Made by a program: the position numbers and the translations under genes | Assembly (NCBI GenBank): GCA_025360355.1 | Contig: JANYCL010000311.1 | Span: 1-5,952 of the forward strand | Length of the DNA stretch: 5,952 bases | Origin: Sphingobacteriaceae bacterium | GTDB taxonomy: Bacteria; Bacteroidota; Bacteroidia; B-17B0; Aurantibacillaceae | Direction of reading: 5' to 3' | Notes under the pieces: model-generated | Told to the model about the DNA's origin: nothing | What the model saw: the letters and a program-made list of their open reading frames with translations, nothing else | Databases searched by the model: none | Shown: positions 1-4,873 of the stretch, piece by piece | How the letters are laid out: every line of letters starts with the position of its first letter | Numbering within the stretch: position 1 is the stretch's first letter

Positions 1-458
1 AAAATTACACCTTTCTCCAATAGAGTTTCGCGGAAAGTTGTTTTTACGGAAACACTGTCGAACACTGCATCAACAGCAATATTACTTTGTACACCGCTCA
101 AACGTTTTTGTTCTTCTAGCGAAATACCTAATTTTTCGAACGTTTTTAAAAGTTCAGGATCAACTTCATCTAAACTATTTAATACCGGTTTTACTTTTGG
201 TGCAGAATAATAAATGATATCCTGAAAATCAGGTTTCGGATACGACACGTGTGCCCAATGTGGTTCCGTCATAGTTTGCCAATGACGGTACGCTTTTAAT
301 CTGTATTCCAACAACCACTCAGGTTCGTTTTTCTTTTTAGAAATAAAACGGACAATATCTTCATTCAAACCTTTTGGAGCAGTATCTGCTTCTATGTCGG
401 TAAAAAATCCGAATTTATATTCGTTGTCAATATGTTCTTTTAGAATTTCGTTAGCCAT
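1..458 (-). CDS. sufB: Fe-S cluster assembly scaffold protein SufB (N-terminal part, cut by window edge)
   Basis: SufB is the core of the cytoplasmic SufBCD complex, on which nascent iron-sulfur clusters are built before transfer to apoproteins. The 152 N-terminal residues seen here start MANEILKEHIDNEYKFGF. They contain the family signature around residues 58-90, including HWQTMTEPHWAHVSYP and DFQDIIYYSAPK. The protein is normally about 470-480 residues, so roughly the last two thirds, including the C-terminal beta-helix and cluster-binding residues, lie beyond position 1. The ATG at 458-456 lies 19 nt after the sufA stop codon, which indicates one operon with sufA. By analogy with other Bacteroidota, sufC, sufD and sufS probably follow off the left edge. 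Identification rests on recognised sequence similarity; no frameshift or oddity is seen. Confidence 0.95.
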   Translation of the reverse strand, partial: MANEILKEHIDNEYKFGFFTDIEADTAPKGLNEDIVRFISKKKNEPEWLLEYRLKAYRHWQTMTEPHWAHVSYPKPDFQDIIYYSAPKVKPVLNSLDEVDPELLKTFEKLGISLEEQKRLSGVQSNIAVDAVFDSVSVKTTFRETLLEKGVI

Positions 459-477
459 TTTTATTCTAGTTCAAAGT

Positions 478-804
478 TTAAACGGAGAAACTTTCTCCGC
501 ATCCACAAGTTCTGTTTGCGTTAGGATTTTTGAATACAAATCCTTTTCCGTTCAATCCACCGGAAAATTCTAACTCTGTTCCAACGAGGTATAAAAAACT
601 TTTACGGTCGACCACAATTTTAATTCCTTTATCTTCAAAAGACTGATCGCCTTCTTTCATGTTGTTATCGAATTCGAGTTTGTAAGATAGTCCTGAACAT
701 CCTCCACCTTCAACACCAACGCGTATAAAAGAGCCTTCCGGTTTGTTCTCGGCTTTCATTAATTCTAAAGCATGTTGCTTTGCATTTTCTGATACTGTTA
801 TCAT
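478..804 (-). CDS. sufA: A-type Fe-S carrier protein (SufA/IscA/HesB family)
   Basis: This 108-residue cytoplasmic A-type carrier accepts iron or Fe-S clusters and delivers them to target proteins, working with the SufBCD scaffold. The three defining cysteines are all present: C36 in VEGGGCSGLSY, and C100 and C102 in the C-terminal TCGCGESF motif. The spacing is the family-standard C-x63-C-x-C, and the length is normal. Its position as first gene of the operon, directly before sufB, favours a SufA role over an Isc role, although the family cannot be subdivided with certainty from sequence alone. The ATG at 804-802 is the natural start, because the family begins with a short ITVSENAKQ-type segment. 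A Bacteroidota-type promoter and a palindrome lie upstream at 846-901. Confidence 0.93.
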   Translation of the reverse strand: MITVSENAKQHALELMKAENKPEGSFIRVGVEGGGCSGLSYKLEFDNNMKEGDQSFEDKGIKIVVDRKSFLYLVGTELEFSGGLNGKGFVFKNPNANRTCGCGESFSV

Positions 805-845
805 TTTATAACTATTTAAAAATCAATATTTTATGTATAATTCTT

Positions 846-864
846 ATTTAGACTTAATCTAAAT
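846..864 (-). promoter_or_regulatory. Palindromic operator candidate at the suf transcription start
   Basis: The minus-strand sequence ATTTAGATTAAGTCTAAAT has two perfect 7-bp arms (ATTTAGA/TCTAAAT) around a 5-bp centre. It begins about 7 bp after the -7 box, where the transcript should start, which is a typical position for a repressor site. TTTAG...CTAAA arms resemble sites of DtxR/MntR-family metal-dependent repressors, and iron control of suf would make biological sense. The regulator is not encoded in this window, so its identity is inference only. The alternative is a fortuitous AT-rich palindrome or a weak 5' mRNA hairpin. Confidence 0.5.
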
Positions 865-870
865 CTAATA

Positions 871-901
871 CAAATATACCACATTTCAGGTATCTGTGCA
901 A
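871..901 (-). promoter_or_regulatory. Bacteroidota-type promoter of the suf operon
   Basis: Read on the minus strand, TTG (901-899) is followed after exactly 20 bp by TATATTTG (878-871). This matches the Bacteroidota primary-sigma consensus TTG / about 17-23 bp / TAnnTTTG. The predicted transcription start falls near 865-867, giving a leader of about 60 nt before sufA. The -33 element lies immediately beside the terminator hairpin of the upstream DUF4199 gene. The motif is seen directly; promoter activity is inferred. Confidence 0.72.
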
Positions 902-903
902 GC

Positions 904-935
904 CAAAAAAACCAATCTTTTAGATTGGCTTTTTT
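904..935. terminator. Bidirectional rho-independent terminator between DUF4199 gene and suf
   Basis: A perfect 7-bp stem, CCAATCT (912-918) and AGATTGG (922-928), encloses a TTT loop. An A7 run (905-911) lies on the left and a T6 run (930-935) on the right, so a T-tract follows the stem on either strand. On the minus strand it ends transcripts of the DUF4199 gene just before the suf promoter starts. The stem is AT-rich and only moderately strong. Confidence 0.7.
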
Positions 936-972
936 GAGATTCTGCATGCGCTTTCTGCGGCAGAATGACGAA
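936..972. repeat. Dispersed intergenic palindromic repeat (GAGATTCTGC...GCAGAATGAC type)
   Basis: ATTCTGC (939-945) and GCAGAAT (960-966) form perfect 7-bp arms around a 14-nt loop, inside a GAGATTC...CAGAATGACGAAGG frame. This layout resembles the GAGATTCTTC...TCAGAATGAC intergenic repeat that recurs in many bacterial genomes. It sits between the DUF4199 stop codon and the terminator. Its multicopy nature cannot be verified from one window. Confidence 0.55.
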
Positions 973-993
973 GGTCTGCGATTGAGAAAATAA

Positions 994-1512
994 TTATGCT
1001 AATACTTCTTTTTTTACTTTGCGTTTCATTACCAATGAGGCGATCAATGTCATGGGAATAGTTACCGGTGTTGATTCGAGCATTGTGAACATTGAATTGT
1101 ATAATGGATTTGTTTTATATTTTATTCCCGAATCAATTGCATCCTGGATCTTTTCTTGTGAAGCACCTGCTGCTTTTAATTCATTAGTCGCTTGCGCAAA
1201 GTAACCATCCATCATATCGTTTATGAAATTAAAATATAATATCTCCCAAGCCAAAGTGTACATTAAAGTTGAAATAAGTGTAATAAAAATTCCCACCTGA
1301 AAAGCTTTTCCGAAAGAAATTACTCCATCATTATAATTATCGCGGTAACTTTTGATGCCGAAAAAAATGAACAACGTACACAAGAGCATTATGCTATACC
1401 CAAGCATCATTGAACCCGCACCGTGCCCGCTGCCGAAGAACATACCTAATACCATTACTGTTACGGGAATAATACCGCTTAATACGCCAAATGTGATAAC
1501 AACTTTTTTCAT
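994..1512 (-). CDS. DUF4199 family membrane protein
   Basis: This is a 172-residue integral membrane protein of unknown function, assigned to DUF4199 by its overall pattern. It has an MKKVVITFGVLSGII-type first helix (about residues 4-25), a second helix at about 35-54, the conserved-looking SYRDNYNDGVISFGKAFQVG stretch (55-74) leading into a third helix (about 72-92), and a final helix at about 145-161. A soluble charged segment (about 100-135) lies between helices three and four, and the C-terminus is very basic (KRKVKK). Length fits the family. The start is the ATG next to the membrane helix. It has its own promoter (1570-1598) and a terminator (904-935), so it is probably a single-gene unit, although it follows a LuxR gene on the same strand. 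No biochemical role is known to me. Confidence 0.82.
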   Translation of the reverse strand: MKKVVITFGVLSGIIPVTVMVLGMFFGSGHGAGSMMLGYSIMLLCTLFIFFGIKSYRDNYNDGVISFGKAFQVGIFITLISTLMYTLAWEILYFNFINDMMDGYFAQATNELKAAGASQEKIQDAIDSGIKYKTNPLYNSMFTMLESTPVTIPMTLIASLVMKRKVKKEVLA

Positions 1513-1544
1513 GTTTCTTGTTTTTTAAAATTAATGATTTTTTG

Positions 1545-1562
1545 TCCCGATAACTATCGGGA
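1545..1562. repeat. Perfect GC-rich palindrome TCCCGATA-AC-TATCGGGA
   Basis: Eight-base arms are separated by two bases (in practice a 7-bp stem with a 4-nt loop). It stands out by GC content from its AT-rich surroundings. No T-run follows it on either strand, so it is a poor terminator. Palindromes of the CCCGATAGCTATCGGG kind are common intergenic repeats in Bacteroidota genomes, which is the likeliest explanation. It would lie at the very 5' end of the DUF4199 mRNA and could protect or structure it. Confidence 0.6.
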
Positions 1563-1569
1563 TGTGAGA

Positions 1570-1598
1570 CAAAGCTATGCTAACGACCTGCGTTTCAA
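1570..1598 (-). promoter_or_regulatory. Bacteroidota-type promoter of the DUF4199 gene
   Basis: On the minus strand, TTG (1598-1596) precedes TAGCTTTG (1577-1570) by 18 bp, matching TTG/TAnnTTTG. The predicted start, near 1564-1566, gives a leader of about 52 nt. That leader would open with the strong hairpin at 1545-1562. Confidence 0.6.
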
Positions 1599-1657
1599 CT
1601 CATACTTTAGGATGATTTTGGTTCTAGAAAACCTAATATCACACTTTAGTTGACGTA

Positions 1658-2104
1658 TTAAGGTACTAATCCTAATTTCTTTGCTTCCTGTACCGCTTGT
1701 GTTCTGCGCTGAACATTTAATTTCTCAAATAATTTTGAAGAATGAGTTTTGATAGTATTTAAAGAAACGAATAATTTATCGGCCACTTCCTGATTACTTA
1801 AACCCTGAGCCATTAAAATAAGAACATCATGTTCGCGTTTGCTGATATTAAAATGTTTCAGGTTATTTTCATTTACAGCAAATTCAGCCGGTGCATTAAC
1901 CATCACTTCTTTAATTACAGTAACTTCCTTTCCCTTTATATATTTTGATCCTCCCCAAATACCAACTACAGTAAATAATATGGCGATAAGTCCTCCGTAG
2001 ATCTCAAATGAATTGCTGCGGATCAAAAATCTGTACTCAGCAAATTTTAGCCCGATGATCAACAAGCCTAATACTACTCCGTATAAAATGATCTTTTTGT
2101 ACAC
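1658..2104 (-). CDS. Membrane-anchored LuxR-type (GerE) transcriptional regulator
   Basis: This 148-residue protein has two predicted membrane helices (about residues 4-22 and 35-52) and a C-terminal LuxR/GerE helix-turn-helix. The DNA-binding domain spans about residues 84-148. It includes the conserved ISKREHDVLILMAQGLSNQEVADKLFVS scanning region and NTIKTHSSKLFEKLNVQRRTQAV, which holds the recognition helix. There is no receiver or ligand-binding domain, so the DNA-binding part would be held at the inner face of the membrane by its N-terminus. A charged linker (about 55-80) separates the parts. The GTG start at 2104-2102 lies one base after the stop codon of the upstream hydrolase gene, implying translational coupling and co-transcription. 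The next gene on this strand is DUF4199. Targets are unknown; regulation through membrane state or proteolytic release is speculation. Confidence 0.85.
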   Translation of the reverse strand: MYKKIILYGVVLGLLIIGLKFAEYRFLIRSNSFEIYGGLIAILFTVVGIWGGSKYIKGKEVTVIKEVMVNAPAEFAVNENNLKHFNISKREHDVLILMAQGLSNQEVADKLFVSLNTIKTHSSKLFEKLNVQRRTQAVQEAKKLGLVP

Positions 2105-2105
2105 T

Positions 2106-2738
2106 TTATTTTCTCACAATTCTATATTGGGTATGTGATCTTTTTGTAGCCGCAATATCTTCGGGCGCTAAATTTTTTAAGGAAACTTTATCAGCTAAAG
2201 AAATATTTATTTTATTGTAACAATGTTGTACCATTGCAGAACAAAAAAGCGAATTATCTTTTGCGAGTTTATTTACACCTTCTCTGTCAGCCTTATTTTT
2301 AAAATTAAATAAAACACCAACTAATTCACTAATTGAATATTGCGTTTTGGAAGAAACCAAATTCAATCCTTCAGTAATAATTTTATTTTGCTCTTTTTCA
2401 TTCAGTCCAAAATCCAGAATGGCCATATTAGGAACCGCTTTCATATCAAAGTATTTTTCAGCTCTGTTTTCCTGAACACCAAGTCGTGTTTGTTTCTTGT
2501 AAAATTCAAGATCTGATTCTATGATCCACCATTGTCCGTCTTGTCTGATGCCGCTGAACATAAAAGCGTGCGACCACAAACTAAATTTGCCATCAGCAGT
2601 AATGAATTTCTGCGCTTTTTTTATGGAGTTATCAATTACATTATCAGCTCCCACCAAGCCAATGCAACCGGGCTTCGCGTATTTTTCTACGAATTGCTTA
2701 TTGGTGAGTCCTTTTATATTTAAAATTTCTGTTGCCAT
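2106..2738 (-). CDS. YiiX/YebB-like permuted papain-fold (NlpC/P60-type) cysteine hydrolase
   Basis: This 210-residue protein has no signal peptide or membrane segment, so it is probably cytoplasmic. Family assignment rests on the order of candidate catalytic residues typical of circularly permuted NlpC/P60 proteins: a His early in LWSHAFMF (H57), an acidic residue in WWIIESDLE (E74), and the Cys late in SLFCSAMVQHCYNK (C166). The segment GCIGLVGADNVIDNSIKKAQKFI (25-47) matches the usual GD-like entry strand and following helix of this group. Members act as amidases, peptidases or acyltransferases, and the substrate here cannot be deduced. The gene is first in a two-gene unit with the membrane-tethered LuxR gene and divergent from the DUF3109 gene. 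The ATG at 2738 is the only sensible start close to its promoter box. Alternative: a non-peptidase papain-fold protein, for example LRAT-like. Confidence 0.7.
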   Translation of the reverse strand: MATEILNIKGLTNKQFVEKYAKPGCIGLVGADNVIDNSIKKAQKFITADGKFSLWSHAFMFSGIRQDGQWWIIESDLEFYKKQTRLGVQENRAEKYFDMKAVPNMAILDFGLNEKEQNKIITEGLNLVSSKTQYSISELVGVLFNFKNKADREGVNKLAKDNSLFCSAMVQHCYNKINISLADKVSLKNLAPEDIAATKRSHTQYRIVRK

Positions 2739-2750
2739 AATAACTATTTA

Positions 2751-2758
2751 CAAATCTA
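2751..2758 (-). promoter_or_regulatory. TAnnTTTG -7 box for the hydrolase-LuxR unit
   Basis: TAGATTTG on the minus strand (2758-2751) matches the Bacteroidota -7 consensus. No TTG is found at 17-23 bp upstream; the nearest, inside the palindrome at 2786-2788, is 27 bp away. If active, transcription would start near 2745-2747, leaving a leader of under 10 nt before the ATG at 2738. Confidence 0.45.
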
Positions 2759-2771
2759 TGATTTTTAATTT

Positions 2772-2779
2772 TAACTTTG
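2772..2779 (+). promoter_or_regulatory. TAnnTTTG -7 box for the DUF3109 gene, with very short leader
   Basis: TAACTTTG matches the Bacteroidota -7 consensus exactly. A weak -33-like TTTA lies about 21 bp upstream (2747-2750). The predicted transcription start, near 2783-2786, is only about 3-6 nt before the ATG at 2789, so translation would be nearly leaderless. Confidence 0.5.
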
Positions 2780-2789
2780 CAGCTGCAAA
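2776..2789. promoter_or_regulatory. 14-bp perfect palindrome overlapping promoter and start codon
   Basis: TTTGCAGCTGCAAA is a perfect palindrome. It contains the TTTG of the plus-strand -7 box, the predicted transcription start and the first base of the DUF3109 start codon, and it falls in the -33 region of the opposing promoter. This position suits an operator that controls both divergent units. No bound regulator is known, so this is inference from symmetry and position. Confidence 0.4.
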
Positions 2790-3361
2790 TGATCTCGATT
2801 AAAAATACTTTAGTAAGCGAAGACCTTTTAGAAAAAAAGTTTGTGTGCGACCTCAACGCCTGTAAGGGCGAATGCTGCGTTGCCGGTGATAGCGGCGCGC
2901 CTTTGGATGAAGATGAATTAAAAATTTTAGAAAGCGTAGTTGAAAAAGTAAAACCTTACATGACAAAAAAAGGTATTAAGGCTGTTGAGAAAAAAGGTCC
3001 GTGGGTTAAAGACAGCGACGGTGATTACACAACAACTTTAGTAAGTGAAGGAGCTGAATGCGCTTTTGTTTTTTTTGATGAAAAGAAAATTGCAAAATGC
3101 GCGATTGAAAGCGCGTATTACGATGGAAAAGTAAAATGGAAAAAACCGATCTCCTGTTATTTATATCCTGTACGCATTACAAAACATAAAAATTATGACG
3201 CAGTAAATTATCATAAATGGGAAATTTGTAAACCAGCCTGTGAATGCGGTGCGAAATTAAATGTTCCTGTTTTTCAATTCTTAAAAGAACCGCTTATTAC
3301 TAAATACGGTAAAGAGTGGTTCAACGAATTACTGAAAGCTTATAAGCTGAGTAAAGTTTAA
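2789..3361 (+). CDS. DUF3109 family cysteine-rich protein
   Basis: This 190-residue cytoplasmic protein belongs to a family widespread in Bacteroidota whose function is not established. It has ten cysteines. An N-terminal cluster FVCDLNACKGECCVAGDSGAPLDEDEL (C20, C25, C29, C30) is followed by C91 and C104, then ISCYLYPVRI (C123), and a final CKPACECG group (C147, C151, C153). This distribution suggests a bound metal ion or Fe-S cluster, similar in style to YkgJ-type zinc/iron-chelating domains, but the ligand is inferred. I chose the ATG at 2789 over an upstream in-frame TTG at 2777. The TTG lies inside the -7 promoter box, and the family starts with an MI-x-I-x-x-TLVS segment. The gene is divergent from the hydrolase-LuxR pair and convergent with the Cys-rich membrane protein gene downstream. 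Confidence 0.85.
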   Translation: MISIKNTLVSEDLLEKKFVCDLNACKGECCVAGDSGAPLDEDELKILESVVEKVKPYMTKKGIKAVEKKGPWVKDSDGDYTTTLVSEGAECAFVFFDEKKIAKCAIESAYYDGKVKWKKPISCYLYPVRITKHKNYDAVNYHKWEICKPACECGAKLNVPVFQFLKEPLITKYGKEWFNELLKAYKLSKV

Positions 3362-3375
3362 CGTTCTGGTTTTTT

Positions 3376-3441
3376 CTCGCAAAGACGCAGAGACGCAAAA
3401 AATATCCGTAAAAAAACTTAGCGACTTGGCGTCTTCGCGAG
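3376..3441. repeat. Imperfect inverted repeat (GCAAAGACGC family), probable two-way terminator
   Basis: The left arm, CTCGCAAAGACGCAGAGACGC (3376-3396), pairs with few mismatches to the right arm TTAGCGACTTGGCGTCTTCGCGAG (3418-3441) around an AT-rich loop. It lies exactly between two convergent genes (stops at 3361 and 3450), so it could end transcription from both sides. T5 (3371-3375) precedes the left arm and CCTTTT follows the right. The GCAAAGACGCAAAGACGC motif is a familiar multicopy intergenic repeat in Bacteroidota and other phyla; copy number here is unverified. Confidence 0.65.
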
Positions 3442-3449
3442 CCACCTTT

Positions 3450-3863
3450 TCAATTCTTCTTCTCTGAAGTTTGTTTTATTTTAAGAGAATCTGCTTTTTG
3501 ATCTTTCGGTTGTTGATCAGGTTCATAATTTCTTTGAACTGCGCCCATGCAACTACCTGCAAACGCCATAATGCCTGAAAGCAAAGTGAGAGATGCTAAA
3601 CGTAACGGACGAATAGTAACATGATACATTATTCTCTCACGCAGATCAAAAATAAATTTCTCAAAACTATTTTTCTGCTCTAACTGCAAACTTTTAAACC
3701 GACCGCAAACTTCTCCGCTTGCTGAAGCCAAATGGGTTTTAATGTCATTCGTGCTCATCTTTGTAAAATCAACAACGGTTTTATTACACGATGAACAATG
3801 TCTGCCCAAATTATTTTTCTGCATCGCCGAAAAATCTTCGGTACAAGGTTTTTCTATTTTCAT
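3450..3863 (-). CDS. Small membrane protein with N-terminal four-cysteine KPC-GRxCxxC domain
   Basis: From the ATG at 3863 the product has 137 residues. Its N-terminal 56 residues follow a pattern often seen in Bacteroidota proteins: KPCTEDFSAM (C7), GRHCSSCNKTVVDFTKMS (C23, C26) and GEVCGRF (C53). The four cysteines probably bind zinc, although no function is established. A basic linker leads to one hydrophobic segment (about 89-108, LASLTLLSGIMAFAGSCMGAV), then a polar, lysine-rich tail. The Cys domain would lie on the N-terminal side of the membrane segment. In-frame alternatives upstream are an ATG at 3884 and a TTG at 3890. Both lie in the octamer repeat, and the family usually begins close to the KPC motif, so I prefer 3863. 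It follows the DUF4349 gene by 48 bp on the same strand and is probably co-transcribed. Confidence 0.72.
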   Translation of the reverse strand: MKIEKPCTEDFSAMQKNNLGRHCSSCNKTVVDFTKMSTNDIKTHLASASGEVCGRFKSLQLEQKNSFEKFIFDLRERIMYHVTIRPLRLASLTLLSGIMAFAGSCMGAVQRNYEPDQQPKDQKADSLKIKQTSEKKN

Positions 3864-3882
3864 TAAATTAACTTCTTTCACC

Positions 3883-3914
3883 ATTGCCAAATTGTCGAAT
3901 TGCCAAATTAATTA
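3883..3914. repeat. Octamer tandem repeat (ATTGCCAA/ATTGTCGA)
   Basis: Four consecutive 8-bp units are present: ATTGCCAA, ATTGTCGA, ATTGCCAA and the degenerate ATTAATTA. As a result the decamer TTGCCAAATT recurs exactly at 3884-3893 and 3900-3909 (period 16). The array fills most of the gap between the DUF4349 stop codon and the Cys-rich gene start. Strings of TTGNCAAATTG-like units are typical short intergenic repeats of Bacteroidota. Confidence 0.55.
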
Positions 3915-4796
3915 CAACTGTTTTCTCTTACGATTTCTCCTAACCAAAAACAAAATAAACCACCACGCCAATCCTGCAATTAACCAAAGCGGCCATAATT
4001 GTACCATTACAATTAAGAACCATAAAAATCCGGTTGAGCCATCTTTTAAAGCATTACCCATTTTGCCACCGAAATTAAATCCGGTTGATGTATGTTCGTA
4101 ATAAGTAATTTTTAATGTGCTGTATCCAACCTGATTGGTCAAATATTTTAAACGACCTTCAGCCGATTCAATTTCCTCGCGGATAATTTCCATTTCCTTT
4201 TGGATCTTTAAAATATCTTCCATACTTGTTGCTTTGGTGAGCAACTCAGCATATTTTGTTTCTAATTGGTGTTTCGATCTTAATCTTGCTTCAATATCAA
4301 CAAACTGCTCGGTTACATCTTCAATATCCACACGCTTATAATCTATCTTTTCAACGCCGGTTAAAACCTGAGCTAAAAATTTATCGAATTCCTTTGCCGG
4401 AACCCTCACGATTAATTCATCGGTAGGATTATTGCTATAATCGTAACTGTTTTCTTTGGCAATGTAACCGCCGTTTGCTTTCATTGCGGTTTCAATTTTT
4501 TGTTTGGTGGTCTTCAGGTCATTAACCTGAAATCCGACTTCACCATTTTTAATAAGCTTCTTTTCTATCCCCGAAACAGGCTCTCCTCCTTTGGTTCCGT
4601 CCTCTTGTCCTGGTGGTTGTGGTGGCGGAGCAGGATTATTTATTTCCATTTTAGAATCACCGCCGGTTGATTTGTCCACAACGTCGTTAACGCTCATGTT
4701 GTTACTAATACCAGCATCTTCCGAGCTTTTGTTAGCACCGCAGGCCATTATTATAATAGCGACGGTTGTGATCAGGCATTTATTAAGGATGGTCAT
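3912..4796 (-). CDS. DUF4349 domain-containing lipoprotein with C-terminal membrane helix
   Basis: This 294-residue envelope protein has a signal sequence ending in a lipobox (TTVAIIIMAC, lipidated C19). A low-complexity Ser/Asp- and Pro-rich linker (about 20-75, with PAPPPQPPG at 55-63) follows. The DUF4349 region (about 78-235) includes KLIKNGEVGFQVNDLKTTKQKI, GGYIAKENSYDY, ELIVRVPAKEFDKFL and the EDVTEQFVDIEARLRSK stretch. A coiled-coil-like helical section (about 166-215) precedes QVGYSTLKITYYE. It ends with a Trp-rich membrane helix (about 257-285) and the basic tail RRNRKRKQL, which should stay in the cytoplasm. Lipid and helix together imply an inner-membrane protein whose domain faces the periplasm. 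Function of the family is unknown. The ATG at 4796 gives an ideal signal peptide. No confident -7 box was found upstream. Confidence 0.88.
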   Translation of the reverse strand: MTILNKCLITTVAIIIMACGANKSSEDAGISNNMSVNDVVDKSTGGDSKMEINNPAPPPQPPGQEDGTKGGEPVSGIEKKLIKNGEVGFQVNDLKTTKQKIETAMKANGGYIAKENSYDYSNNPTDELIVRVPAKEFDKFLAQVLTGVEKIDYKRVDIEDVTEQFVDIEARLRSKHQLETKYAELLTKATSMEDILKIQKEMEIIREEIESAEGRLKYLTNQVGYSTLKITYYEHTSTGFNFGGKMGNALKDGSTGFLWFLIVMVQLWPLWLIAGLAWWFILFLVRRNRKRKQL

Positions 4797-4873
4797 ATAT
4801 ATAGGTTTTTAATGTTTTCTGTTTATTTATACCTTCTTATAAATTTAGTAACCTTTTGTTCTTTTTGCTTTCA

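Noticed and set aside
1621..1640. GGTT-CTAGAA-AACC inverted repeat as a terminator of the hydrolase-LuxR unit
   Set aside because: The stem is only 4 bp, and no T-tract follows on the minus strand.
2777..2788. TTG start codon extending the DUF3109 protein by four residues
   Set aside because: The TTG is part of the TAACTTTG promoter box, and the ATG at 2789 gives the usual family N-terminus.
2521..2802. Open frames on the plus strand inside the hydrolase gene and running into the divergent promoter gap
   Set aside because: They are antisense to a well-supported gene, their composition is unlike the neighbouring proteins, and one would run through both promoter boxes.
3883..3914. Short regular repeats considered as a CRISPR fragment
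   Set aside because: Units are 8 bp with no unique spacers, and no cas genes are nearby. This is a simple intergenic tandem repeat.
3742..4101. Plus-strand open frame across the DUF4349/Cys-rich junction
   Set aside because: It overlaps two supported genes antisense and includes the octamer repeat. No domain or start signal is seen.
4591..4812. Plus-strand open frame with a Gly/Pro-rich stretch
   Set aside because: It is the complement of the proline-rich linker and signal peptide of the DUF4349 lipoprotein, and runs through that gene's start.
4797..4870. Promoter for the DUF4349 gene (for example TAAATTTA on the minus strand)
   Set aside because: It lacks the final G of TAnnTTTG and has no paired TTG at proper spacing. 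It is too weak to list as a feature.
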